Shown here: one piece after another, positions 1-7,471 of the stretch
How positions within the stretch are numbered: position 1 is the first letter of the stretch
Layout: the number at the start of each line of letters is the position of its first letter
Source of the DNA: an uncultured Caulobacterales bacterium
GTDB taxonomy: Bacteria; Pseudomonadota; Alphaproteobacteria; Caulobacterales; Maricaulaceae
DNA length: 64,000 bases
Direction of reading: 5' to 3'
Assembly (NCBI GenBank): GCA_938009235.1
Contig: CALLIK010000007.1
Location: 124,001-188,000 of the forward strand
Program-made: the position numbers and the translations under genes
Notes under the pieces: generated by a model
The model's input: only the letters and a program-made list of their open reading frames with translations
The model's database searches: none
What the model was told of the DNA's origin: nothing

Positions 1-22
1 ATCCACGGGCAAGGCATAAGCC

Positions 23-862
23 ATCCCAGAACTCCCAGAGGTCGAAACGGTACGGCGCGGATTGGCGCCTGTGATGGAGGGCGCGGTATTTGACCGCGTC
101 ACCCTGAACCGTCCTAACCTTCGGTTTCCTTTCGGGGATGACTTTATCTCGCGCATTCAGGGACAGCGCCTCGTGCGCCTCACGCGCCGCGCAAAATTCC
201 TCCAAGCCGAGTTGTCCTCGGGCGAACGCCTCTTTATGCATCTGGGTATGAGCGGGCGGTTCATCATTGAGGGCAATTCTAAACTCGCCGACTTCACGCA
301 CGAACACGCCGCCAACCCCAAACATCATCATGTGGTGTTCGAGATGGAAAACGGTGCGGTTATTACATTTAACGACCCGCGCCGTTTTGGATTCATGGAA
401 CTGGTCGGCGTGGGTGAACCTTACCGCCTCGATCACATCGGGCCAGAGCCATTGGGGAACAGCTTTAGCGGACCTGTTCTGCGCGAAGCCCTGAAGGGCA
501 AGAAATCCAAAATCAAAGCCGCCCTCCTCGACCAACGTGTCGTCGCAGGATTGGGGAATATATATGTCTGCGAAGCGCTGTACCGCGCGGGTATCTCACC
601 GCTGCGCGTCGCAGGCGGATTAAAAATCGCGGAAACCGACGATCTGGCGGGGCATATTAAAGAGGTCTTGAGCGCCGCGATTGAAGCGGGCGGAAGCTCG
701 CTCAAGGATTTCAGTAATACAGACGGCAAGCTCGGCTATTTCCAACACAGCTTTGACGTCTATGGCCGCGAAGGCGAACCCTGCAAAAGCTGCGACGCGC
801 CCATTCAACGCATTGTGCAAAGCGGACGGAGTTCGTTCTTCTGTGGGGTGTGTCAGGGGTGA
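23..862 (+). CDS. mutM: Formamidopyrimidine-DNA glycosylase (Fpg/MutM)
   Basis: Base-excision repair glycosylase/AP lyase that removes oxidised purines such as 8-oxoguanine. The invariant N-terminus PELPEVETVRRG is encoded from base 26; in this family Pro1 is the nucleophile after Met removal and Glu2 is catalytic. The codon before it is ATC (23-25), preceded in frame by GCC and a TAA stop (17-19), so neither ATG, GTG nor TTG can start a protein that keeps Pro1. An AAGG lies 8 nt upstream of the ATC. The first conventional in-frame start, TTG at 62, would delete the catalytic residues. The C-terminal zinc finger (CKSC...CGVC, about residues 254-277) is intact and the 279-residue length is normal. 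The gene leads the mutM-echA-rpsT-dnaA cluster. Function is very likely; the start is unusual. Confidence 0.93.
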   Translation: MPELPEVETVRRGLAPVMEGAVFDRVTLNRPNLRFPFGDDFISRIQGQRLVRLTRRAKFLQAELSSGERLFMHLGMSGRFIIEGNSKLADFTHEHAANPKHHHVVFEMENGAVITFNDPRRFGFMELVGVGEPYRLDHIGPEPLGNSFSGPVLREALKGKKSKIKAALLDQRVVAGLGNIYVCEALYRAGISPLRVAGGLKIAETDDLAGHIKEVLSAAIEAGGSSLKDFSNTDGKLGYFQHSFDVYGREGEPCKSCDAPIQRIVQSGRSSFFCGVCQG

Positions 863-898
863 AAAAAAATGATCCTGTGAATCGTTTTTTGTTGAACA

Positions 899-1414
899 TT
901 ATACTGCAGTAAGCGACTGCTTATAATGCTTCTCAAATCGCAGCCAAAATTCTGAATAATATTCTGTATCAGGAAGCAATGAATCCATCCCTTCAGAACC
1001 GTCAATTTTTGACAAACCAGTCATAATATCAAATAATCTCCCTAACGATTCTTCAGACCAATCAGGTCCAGGACGATAGTAGAATTGTAGTTCTTTCGGA
1101 AAAACGAACACACCCAGCTCTGGAAAGTCTGCTTTCTGGTCTGACAAGGCACCATAAAACATTAAACAAAATGCTTCCACTTCATCTTTCGCGACTAACC
1201 TCGCTGGCTCTTCAACTGAGGTAAGAGAAACATCTTTCCCCAAGCGCGCGTCATGTAACATAAATGTTGAACTTATTGGCTTGGATATTGATCGCAAATA
1301 TTCAAAGGCTTCGGAAACAGCTTCCTCTGTTTCGTAACAAATCGAAAAAAGATCGGGTAACGACCCATCTTCGATCTCAAATCGCTCTCGTAAATCATTC
1401 CATGCTTTTAACAT
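899..1414 (-). CDS. Hypothetical protein, 171 aa
   Basis: I do not recognise this family. The predicted product is acidic, soluble and rich in aromatic residues, with no signal peptide or membrane segment; the C-terminal part contains a Tyr/Phe-rich stretch (EYYSEFWLRFEKHY). It runs against its neighbours mutM and echA, is visibly AT-richer than they are, and interrupts an otherwise conserved gene order. That suggests a later insertion. Its size and composition recall small immunity-type proteins (SMI1/SUKH-like), but no diagnostic motif supports this. Confidence 0.55.
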   Translation of the reverse strand: MLKAWNDLRERFEIEDGSLPDLFSICYETEEAVSEAFEYLRSISKPISSTFMLHDARLGKDVSLTSVEEPARLVAKDEVEAFCLMFYGALSDQKADFPELGVFVFPKELQFYYRPGPDWSEESLGRLFDIMTGLSKIDGSEGMDSLLPDTEYYSEFWLRFEKHYKQSLTAV

Positions 1415-1566
1415 AAAAAATGAATTGCATTTAGATGGACTACTCGCAAGTTACGTTGTTATTATATGAGGAAGCGCCTTACTAACCCTATAACCCGACT
1501 CCACACCCCATTTGCACTCTCTCGCGTCTCGCGCTATGTGGCCCGCGAACGAGAGAGCCTCCCCCC

Positions 1567-2343
1567 ATGACTTATGATAATATTGAAGTGACACGTGACG
1601 GCGCAGTTGCGACGATCCAATTGGACCGCCCCAAAGCCCTGAACGCCCTAAACGTCGCGATGATGACAGAACTCGCCACGGCCTTGACCGCACTTGAAGC
1701 CGATGACGCCATTGGCTGCGTTATCCTCACAGGTAGCGACAAAGCCTTTGCTGCGGGCGCAGACATCAAAGAGATGATGCAGGACGAATATCTGGACCTG
1801 TATAAGAACGATCGCTTTGAGCAGTTCCATTGCGCAACAGAAAAATTCCGCAAACCGATCATTGCCGCAGTCTCTGGCTACGCGTTGGGCGGCGGCTGTG
1901 AGGTCGCTATGATGTGCGATATCATCATAGCAGCTGAAACTGCCAAATTCGGACAACCTGAAATCAACCTCGGCGTTATGCCTGGTATGGGCGGCACGCA
2001 ACGTATGCTTCGCGCCGTTGGGAAGTCCAAAGCGATGGACCTGTGCCTCACAGGCCGCATGATGGACGCCGAAGAAGCCGAGCGCGCAGGCCTCGTGTCG
2101 CGTATCGTCCCGCTTGATAAGCTCATGGAGACAGCCAAAGAGGCCGCTGCCAAGATTGCAAGCCAAAGCCAACCTATCGCGATGATGACCAAAGAAACGA
2201 TCAATGCAGGCTTTGAGATGGGCCTCACGCAAGGTATTCGCCTTGAACGCCGCACATTCATGTCCATGTTCACGACCCATGATCAAAAAGAAGGCATGGC
2301 CGCCTTTGCGGAGAAGCGAAAACCCCATTTTAAGAACCGATAA
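1567..2343 (+). CDS. Enoyl-CoA hydratase/isomerase (crotonase family)
   Basis: Crotonase-fold protein of 258 aa, the usual length for a short-chain enoyl-CoA hydratase of beta-oxidation. The oxyanion-hole region AAGADIKEM (about residues 61-69) and both expected catalytic glutamates are present: one in GGGCEVAMMCD (about 110-120) and one in GQPEINLGVMPGMGGTQ (about 132-148). The C-terminal stretch FAEKRKPHFKNR is typical of FadB1/EchA proteins. It lies between mutM and rpsT, as in other alphaproteobacterial dnaA regions. It hydrates trans-2-enoyl-CoA to 3-hydroxyacyl-CoA; exact chain-length specificity cannot be read from sequence. Confidence 0.92.
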   Translation: MTYDNIEVTRDGAVATIQLDRPKALNALNVAMMTELATALTALEADDAIGCVILTGSDKAFAAGADIKEMMQDEYLDLYKNDRFEQFHCATEKFRKPIIAAVSGYALGGGCEVAMMCDIIIAAETAKFGQPEINLGVMPGMGGTQRMLRAVGKSKAMDLCLTGRMMDAEEAERAGLVSRIVPLDKLMETAKEAAAKIASQSQPIAMMTKETINAGFEMGLTQGIRLERRTFMSMFTTHDQKEGMAAFAEKRKPHFKNR

Positions 2344-2400
2344 AGTCGCCGCCTCTCGGCCCACAAATTTGACAGACTGTATGCGTTGTCAAACATCCTA

Positions 2401-2429
2401 TTGACGGGCGGGAAACCTGTCTGTATGTG
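2401..2429 (+). promoter_or_regulatory. Putative rpsT promoter
   Basis: TTGACG (2401-2406), a 17-nt spacer and TATGTG (2424-2429) form a plausible housekeeping sigma-factor promoter about 100 bp before rpsT. Just upstream is a perfect 7-bp inverted repeat, TTTGACA (2368-2374) and TGTCAAA (2387-2393), which could be an operator. Inferred from consensus similarity only. Confidence 0.4.
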
Positions 2430-2448
2430 GCCACCAAGAATTTTACAG

Positions 2449-2472
2449 GCCCGCGCAAGCGTCGCGGGCTTT
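2449..2472 (+). other. Hairpin in rpsT leader
   Basis: A perfect 7-bp stem, GCCCGCG (2449-2455) with CGCGGGC (2463-2469), has a 7-nt loop and is followed by only TTT. It lies between the putative rpsT promoter and the gene, so it may be a leader structure or weak attenuator; it could also be the end of echA transcription. Confidence 0.45.
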
Positions 2473-2531
2473 GTGCATTGACCGATAAGCCCACGAGAAT
2501 AGGGCTTCGCAGGATTTAGAAAGAGTAACAC

Positions 2532-2795
2532 ATGGCAAATACGTCCTCAGCCAAGAAGAACGTCCGTAAAATGGCCCGTAAGACAGCCGTTAACAAAGCG
2601 CGTCGTTCCGCCGTACGTACATTCCTTCGTCGCGTCGAAGAAGCGATCACAGCTGGCGATAAGACAGCCGCGACTGCAGCGCTTCAACTGGCTGAACCTG
2701 CTCTTATGCGCGCTGTAAGCCGTGGTGTTTTCCACAAGAATACAGCGAGCCGCAAAATTTCGCGCCTAAGCAAGCGCGTTAAAGCTATCGCTTAA
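2532..2795 (+). CDS. rpsT: 30S ribosomal protein S20
   Basis: Small, strongly basic 87-residue protein that binds 16S rRNA in the body of the 30S subunit. The family pattern is clear: [12 protein letters not shown] at the N-terminus, an Arg/Lys-rich first helix, and the C-terminal [19 protein letters not shown]. The start ATG is preceded by an AAAGAG element. It is monocistronic or the last gene of its unit, with an intrinsic terminator 28 nt downstream, and sits directly before the dnaA regulatory region. Confidence 0.97.
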   Translation: MANTSSAKKNVRKMARKTAVNKARRSAVRTFLRRVEEAITAGDKTAATAALQLAEPALMRAVSRGVFHKNTASRKISRLSKRVKAIA

Positions 2796-2822
2796 GCCTT
2801 AGAGCTGCATAAATTTGAAAAG

Positions 2823-2846
2823 ACCGGCCTGAGGGTCGGTTTTTTT
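2823..2846 (+). terminator. Rho-independent terminator of rpsT
   Basis: ACCGGCC (2823-2829), loop TGAG, GGTCGGT (2834-2840): a 7-bp stem with one G-T wobble, running straight into a T tract to 2846. Confidence 0.85.
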
Positions 2847-3357
2847 ATGTCTAAATCTTAGACGCGCACCAATTTGAGGGACTTTGAGAGAGTAAGGGAA
2901 CGTCCTGTCAGGCCACGCCAGCCCTCTCAGGCTAATTTTGCGGCTCGATTCTGTACGTGGGCGCTTTCAAAATCGACCTTTGATTGGGCAGAATGCCGCA
3001 GGCTGTGAGTCAAGAAATTTCCTGATTTTTTTCCTCTATATATTTATACATTTTTTCAAAGAAAAAACGGTTGCGATTCAATGGTGTTTTTGAGTCAATA
3101 ATAGAATCGCATCCGAATCGAAAATTCTCACATTGACGCTATCAAATTCGACTGGTTAATAAGGGTCAGTGATGTTTAACGCGGGGGCGTACAACCATCA
3201 CTTAGGGGACGTCCTGAAGGACTTTGCGGTGACGCAAATACGTCAGGGCCTCAAATAGATTTAGGGTTTCAAGGGCTTGAACCGTTTTCAGGCCGCAGGT
3301 TTCGTGCGGCCTTGAAACGACTGCTTTGAGACAATTGAGTACGGATTGGGATTTCGC
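2847..3357 (+). promoter_or_regulatory. dnaA upstream regulatory region with GANTC cluster
   Basis: No gene is visible in these 511 bp. Six GANTC sites (the CcrM methyltransferase target in alphaproteobacteria) occur at 2947, 3007, 3075, 3092, 3104 and 3115, four of them within 45 bp. Two sit in an 8-bp inverted repeat, TGCGATTC (3072-3079) and GAATCGCA (3104-3111). An AT-rich tract lies at 3022-3067. In Caulobacter, dnaA transcription responds to GANTC methylation state, so this is probably the promoter zone. Only one weak DnaA-box-like sequence (TTATACATT near 3046) was found. Confidence 0.6.
3283..3319 (+). other. Long hairpin in dnaA leader
   Basis: A 15-nt arm (3283-3297) pairs with 3305-3319, with two mismatches in the middle and a perfect 8-bp core AGGCCGCA/TGCGGCCT around a 7-nt loop. 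It ends 26 nt before the first possible dnaA start and has no T tract, so it looks like an untranslated-leader structure rather than a terminator. Confidence 0.65.
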
Positions 3358-4890
3358 ATGGGCAGGGTTGCAGATAATATGACGACAGCAAAGACACCCG
3401 ACCTTTACACAGGTGAGCCGCCACTCCAGTCGGCTCATAATACGTGGAAGCAAGTTAAGACAGACCTGGCCTATGCCTTGGGTCCAAATGTGCATCGCTC
3501 ATGGACGGGACGTCTACACATCACGCAAGCGGATGAGAGCGTTGTGACTTTATCTGCTCCGACCCGCTTTATTGCTTCTAAAATCGAAACACAATTTGCT
3601 GACACGGTTCGCCGTCTTTGGGACAAGCATGATCAAGTCGATCCACCGCGTCGTCTTATCTTTGCCGCGAACCCTGCCGCTGGACGGACCACGACAACAC
3701 TGCCTGGAGTAAATTCTGCGCAGCTCCGCCCGTCACTTGTCACGGGTGCTACGGGTCAAGCGGCAGCGTCTGGCGCGAAGTCTGACGCTGGTTCTACCGT
3801 TGAGGTGAAAACCGAAGCTCCCTCTGCCAGCAGCGAAAGCCCGCGAGACAGATTTACATTTGATAATTTTGTTGTGGGCGCTTCAAATGAGCTCGCCATG
3901 GCCGTTGCACGCCAAGTCGCAAGCCAATGCGTGACCGACCGCACACCGCAATATAACCCGATCGTTATTCACGGCTCCAATGGGATGGGCAAAACTCATT
4001 TGCTCTATGCGATTGAGACCACGATTAAAGAGGCCACGCCAGAAAAGCGAATGCGGTTTATTTCGGCTGAAGATTTTGTCTCAACATTTGTCGCCAGTGT
4101 GCGCGGCCAAGGCCGTGACGGTATTGCGGCCTTTAAGGCCAGCCTCAGAGACGTGGACCTGCTCGTCATTGATGACGCGCATTTCATCGCAGACAAGCCG
4201 AGCAGCCAAGAAGAATTGCTTCACACGCTCGTTAGTCTCGTCGATAGCGGTAAACAAATTTTGATTGCCGCAGACCGTCATCCAGATAAAATTGAGAAAG
4301 CCTCAGAGCGCCTCAAGAGCTACATGTCATCTGGCCTCGTCTGTAAAATTGGCGCCGCGGATTATGAGCTACGCCTTCGTATTTTGGACCGTCTCATCGC
4401 GCGTCGCCGCGCAGGTGGACATATGGATCTGGCTATCCCGCAAAATGCGCGTGACCACTTAGCTGCCCGTATGAATGCAACACCGCGTGACCTCGAAGGC
4501 GCATTCAATCAAATCGTCGCTCAGAGTGAGTTCCTAGGCACTGCCATCACGCTTGAGAGCGTTCAGGAGACACTGTCTGACTCTCGCTACATGATGGGTC
4601 AACGTTTGACCGTAGACCGTATCCAGCGCGCTGTGTGTGAGGTTTTCTCTGTAACGCCGACGGATATGGTCAGCAAACGTCGCGCCCGTATCATCGCCCG
4701 TCCACGTCAAGTCGCCATGTATCTGTGCAAGAAGCTCACGAAGCGCTCCCTGCCCGATATTGGCCGTCGCTTTGGTGGACGTGATCACACGACAGTTATG
4801 CATGCCGTCAAACGCATCGATAGCCTGCGGGCCGACGATGCTAGCTTTAACGCGCAAATCGAAGCCGTAGAGACACTGCTTAAGTCTTAG
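3358..4890 (+). CDS. dnaA: Chromosomal replication initiator DnaA
   Basis: Initiator ATPase that binds DnaA boxes and opens oriC. Domain I (about residues 20-90) is followed by a low-complexity linker rich in Ala, Ser and Gly (about 105-160). The AAA+ domain has Walker A GSNGMGKTHLL and Walker B LLVIDDAHF. The C-terminal HTH domain carries the DnaA signature GGRDHTTVMHAVKRI. Walker B reads DDAHF rather than the more common DDIQF, a mild divergence. Start choice: ATG at 3358 with GGGA 6 nt upstream. A TTG at 3346 and an ATG at 3379 are in frame alternatives. The gene is followed by a strong terminator and seems monocistronic. Confidence 0.97.
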   Translation: MGRVADNMTTAKTPDLYTGEPPLQSAHNTWKQVKTDLAYALGPNVHRSWTGRLHITQADESVVTLSAPTRFIASKIETQFADTVRRLWDKHDQVDPPRRLIFAANPAAGRTTTTLPGVNSAQLRPSLVTGATGQAAASGAKSDAGSTVEVKTEAPSASSESPRDRFTFDNFVVGASNELAMAVARQVASQCVTDRTPQYNPIVIHGSNGMGKTHLLYAIETTIKEATPEKRMRFISAEDFVSTFVASVRGQGRDGIAAFKASLRDVDLLVIDDAHFIADKPSSQEELLHTLVSLVDSGKQILIAADRHPDKIEKASERLKSYMSSGLVCKIGAADYELRLRILDRLIARRRAGGHMDLAIPQNARDHLAARMNATPRDLEGAFNQIVAQSEFLGTAITLESVQETLSDSRYMMGQRLTVDRIQRAVCEVFSVTPTDMVSKRRARIIARPRQVAMYLCKKLTKRSLPDIGRRFGGRDHTTVMHAVKRIDSLRADDASFNAQIEAVETLLKS

Positions 4891-4916
4891 GCTAAATCTC
4901 AACATTCAATTTTTAG

Positions 4917-4942
4917 AAGGCCCCGTTTCGGGGCCTTTTTTT
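4917..4942 (+). terminator. Rho-independent terminator of dnaA
   Basis: Perfect 9-bp stem AAGGCCCCG (4917-4925) / CGGGGCCTT (4929-4937) with a 3-nt loop and a T tract to 4942. Confidence 0.95.
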
Positions 4943-5224
4943 ATGTTAAGTGAGGTGGTTTGAACATCAGCTCTCTAGCGCCCCCATGCCTGATGGCGAG
5001 CTTGACCGAATACGGCCCAGACCTGCGAATGGTGAAGTCGTCAAAATTTCAAAATATGCGCAACTGAAAATGGTTAGCCCAGAAATTATAAAGCCTGACA
5101 TCATTACTGATGCCAGGCTAATTACATACTGAAACGGGGCGCAGTTTGTCCAGTATGTAAAAAATTCGTCCCACAAGGCGAACTGTGAGACGTCTATACA
5201 CTATCGACCTGAACTGAAAATGAA
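4943..5224. other. Non-coding stretch with two inverted repeats
   Basis: I see no convincing gene. A hairpin pairs AGCCTG (5092-5097) with CAGGCT (5114-5119) and CATC with GATG inside it. Immediately after is a perfect 10-bp inverted repeat, TTACATACTG (5122-5131) and CAGTATGTAA (5151-5160), 19 nt apart. These may be binding sites linked to the marR gene downstream. Confidence 0.4.
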
Positions 5225-5244
5225 TAACTGTTGCGCAACAGTTA
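5225..5244. promoter_or_regulatory. Palindromic operator, probably for the MarR regulator
   Basis: TAACTGTTGCGCAACAGTTA is a perfect 20-bp palindrome. It overlaps the position of a -35 element for a possible TATAGA -10 at 5252-5257, upstream of the marR gene. MarR dimers usually bind palindromes of about this length and repress their own promoter, so autoregulation is the likely reading. Binding is inferred. Confidence 0.65.
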
Positions 5245-5357
5245 CTACTGCTATAGACCAGTAACTACAGGCATCACCATTTTAGATTGTGCGCCCTTAC
5301 CACGGGCCTCAATCAAACCGAAGCTTGCAAGTGAAAATTCAAAAACGGGGGCGAATC

Positions 5358-5804
5358 ATGAATAAAATCAATAATCCAGAGAACTCTCTCCCCCATCATT
5401 TACGTGGAGCCTTTCGCGGATTTGAAACGGCATTGGGCCGATATTTAAAGCCTTATAACTTACCCGTCTCGCAGTTTTATATTCTGCGCCTCCAATGGGA
5501 CGCAAATGGGTACACTCAAAAAGATATCTCTGATCGTGCCTTTATGTCCGAAAGTGTCACATCACAGGTCATCAAAAAAATGGAACAACACGGCCTTCTG
5601 ATACGCAGGGCAGATAAGACGGATGCTCGCACGCAAAATGTATTTATAACCTCAAAAGGCAAAGTGATGCGTGAAAAAATCATAGCCGACGGACTTTCTC
5701 TGTCGAAAGGTCACGGCCCTGACATCTCAAAAGAAGACATCATAACCACCGTCAAAGTCCTTAAACAAATTAGACTCGCCTTTGCTGAGTTCAATCAGCA
5801 TTGA
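5358..5804 (+). CDS. MarR family transcriptional regulator
   Basis: A 148-residue winged-helix regulator. The helix-turn-helix and wing are recognisable in QFYILRLQWDANGYTQKDISDRAFMSESVTSQVIKKMEQHGLLIRRADKTDARTQNVFIT read in segments: recognition helix about residues 60-72 and the wing motif DKTDAR at about 83-88, where the family has an Asp-x-Arg pattern. The ATG at 5358 follows a GGGGGC ribosome-binding site; a GTG at 5289 would add 23 residues with no better support. A perfect palindrome lies 113 bp upstream. The next gene on the same strand encodes a MarC membrane protein 116 bp away, a plausible target. The ligand is unknown. Confidence 0.88.
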   Translation: MNKINNPENSLPHHLRGAFRGFETALGRYLKPYNLPVSQFYILRLQWDANGYTQKDISDRAFMSESVTSQVIKKMEQHGLLIRRADKTDARTQNVFITSKGKVMREKIIADGLSLSKGHGPDISKEDIITTVKVLKQIRLAFAEFNQH

Positions 5805-5920
5805 TGTAGTCCGCCTTCCGCAAGACCGCCCAAACCGTCTCCTGAAATACTTTAAGTCAAGACTATATCTCAACAACTTTTGGGGTGGGCGACAAACACT
5901 GTCTCGGCTATAAGACAATT

Positions 5921-6550
5921 ATGTTTGAAACCGCCATATTCGTGAGCGCCTTTACGACGCTCTTCGTCATTATTGACCCGCCGGGCTGTGCGCCGATTTT
6001 TGCGACCCTGACAAAGGGAACGTCACGCGCGCATCAAAGACGGATGGCGTTCAAATCTGTTGGCATCGCGGCCTTTATCCTGATTGGCTTTGCCTATGTC
6101 GGGGAATGGCTCTTTGCGAAGTTAGGTATCAGCCTTGATGCGCTGCGTATCGCTGGCGGCATCATGCTCTTTATCATTGGCCTAAACATGGTGTTTGAAA
6201 AACGCACAGAGAAACGTGAAGACCGCGCAGAAGAAGCCCTGGAAGACAACGAAGATCCAGAAGATATTTCCGTCTTTCCAATGGGTATCCCGATGATCGC
6301 GGGCCCCGGCACAATGGCAACCTTATTGATCCTCATGAGCGATGCCCCAACGCGAGGCGGACAGCTTGCGATTTTAGCGGCCCTAGTGATCACACTAATC
6401 ATTACACTGGTCACATTTCTAATCGCAGGCCCGATTGTCAAATTGATGGGCAAGAGCTTTACCGATGTCTTGACGCGGGTCTTAGGCGTGCTTCTGGCAA
6501 CATTAGCCGCGCAGTTCATTTTGGACGGCGTCAAAGGCGCATTGTTTTAG
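5921..6550 (+). CDS. MarC family integral membrane protein
   Basis: A 209-residue inner-membrane protein with about six hydrophobic segments: residues 5-25, 45-65, 70-88, 130-150, 155-178 and 190-207. The N-terminal stretch FVIIDPPGCAPIFATLT matches the MarC/YhgN family (usual motif DPxGxxPxF). A charged cytoplasmic loop, EKRTEKREDRAEEALEDNED, separates the two halves. Despite the name, this family has no proven role in multiple antibiotic resistance and its substrate is unknown. The ATG at 5921 is chosen because it begins directly before the first membrane helix. It lies downstream of, and in the same direction as, the MarR gene. Confidence 0.85.
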   Translation: MFETAIFVSAFTTLFVIIDPPGCAPIFATLTKGTSRAHQRRMAFKSVGIAAFILIGFAYVGEWLFAKLGISLDALRIAGGIMLFIIGLNMVFEKRTEKREDRAEEALEDNEDPEDISVFPMGIPMIAGPGTMATLLILMSDAPTRGGQLAILAALVITLIITLVTFLIAGPIVKLMGKSFTDVLTRVLGVLLATLAAQFILDGVKGALF

Positions 6551-6607
6551 AGGTAGATCGCCCAAGACTTACAGTCGCGTTCGCGTACCCACGCAAAAGG
6601 GATATCC

Positions 6608-7408
6608 ATGTCATCACATCCTGATATTGCGCCGGACAAATGGTCTCATATTCTATCCGAACTTCGCGCCATCGAAGCTCGAGACAATGTTCGAATCATC
6701 TTCGCGGTGGAAAGCGGGAGCCGCGCATGGGGCTTTCCCTCTCCCGACAGTGATTACGATGTCAGGTTTGTCTATGCCCACCCGCAAGACTGGTATCTCA
6801 GCCTCACGCCTAGCCGCGACGTTATTGAAATTCCGCTTGAAGGGGATGATGACATTTCTGGGTGGGATATAAAGAAAGCCCTAGGCTTAGCGTTAAAACC
6901 AAATCCTGTTTTATTGGAATGGCTGTCTAGTTCTATTAAATATATTTGGAATGCTGAGGCCTGCTCAGCCCTACAAATGTTCAGCCGTCATATCGCTCAT
7001 GGGACAGCCTGCCGACATCACTATATGCGTATGGCGACCTTACAGAGCGGCGACGGAGACGTGATAAAGCTTAAACGTTATGTCTACGCTCTGCGTGCCG
7101 CGATGGCTTTACGTTGGATTGATACGCACCACGAAGCACCGCCAATGAATTTTCAAACACTGATGGCGGGCGTTGAAATTCCAAAGGCGCTTAAGGTGGA
7201 AATTGATTCTTTGCTGATTAAAAAGCGCGACGCCGTTGAACTGGGGACAGGCTCTCGGATTGCGTCTATTGAGGCTTTCCTAAACGCCGAAATTTCTCGC
7301 GCAATGGATACGCCAAATGCAGATACCTCTGCTGGAGCCCAAGCTCAAAATCGGGTGCGAGGTGATGAACTCTTCAGGTCTCTGATAAGCCAGACTACCG
7401 CGAGCTAA
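6608..7408 (+). CDS. Predicted nucleotidyltransferase (COG3541/RlaP type)
   Basis: A 266-residue protein of the DNA polymerase beta superfamily. The nucleotidyltransferase signature is complete: SGSRAWGFPSPDSDYDVR (about residues 36-53), the G-S helix followed by the D-x-D metal-binding pair. After it come the conserved blocks YLSL...RDVIEIPL and NPVLLEWLSS seen in COG3541 proteins. Members of this group are often near RNA ligase or repair genes in other genomes, but no ligase is nearby here. Substrate and role are unknown. The last 30 residues are low-complexity Ala/Ser/Gln. A terminator shared with convergent rpsP follows. Confidence 0.82.
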   Translation: MSSHPDIAPDKWSHILSELRAIEARDNVRIIFAVESGSRAWGFPSPDSDYDVRFVYAHPQDWYLSLTPSRDVIEIPLEGDDDISGWDIKKALGLALKPNPVLLEWLSSSIKYIWNAEACSALQMFSRHIAHGTACRHHYMRMATLQSGDGDVIKLKRYVYALRAAMALRWIDTHHEAPPMNFQTLMAGVEIPKALKVEIDSLLIKKRDAVELGTGSRIASIEAFLNAEISRAMDTPNADTSAGAQAQNRVRGDELFRSLISQTTAS

Positions 7409-7418
7409 AACAAGGCAT

Positions 7419-7448
7419 AAAAAAACCGCCTCCCGAAGGAAGCGGTTT
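7419..7448 (-). terminator. Bidirectional terminator between the nucleotidyltransferase gene and rpsP
   Basis: AAACCGC (7423-7429) pairs with GCGGTTT (7442-7448), extended by CTCC/GGAA around a CGAA tetraloop with one mismatch. The A tract at 7419-7425 gives a T tract for the minus-strand rpsP transcript. Confidence 0.85.
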
Positions 7449-7471
7449 CTAATTTTGTTGGGCTGTGGAGC

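Noticed and set aside
2..19. Six open codons (STGKA, stop) at the left edge
   Set aside because: Possibly the end of an upstream gene, but far too short to identify.
1648..2364. 238-codon minus-strand frame opposite echA
   Set aside because: It overlaps a clear crotonase gene completely and resembles no protein.
3043..3054. DnaA-box-like TTATACATT upstream of dnaA
   Set aside because: Two mismatches at the conserved CACA end and no companion boxes nearby; not enough to call an origin here.
4950..5132. 60-codon plus-strand frame between dnaA and marR
   Set aside because: It starts right after the terminator, has no ribosome-binding site, and crosses two inverted repeats.
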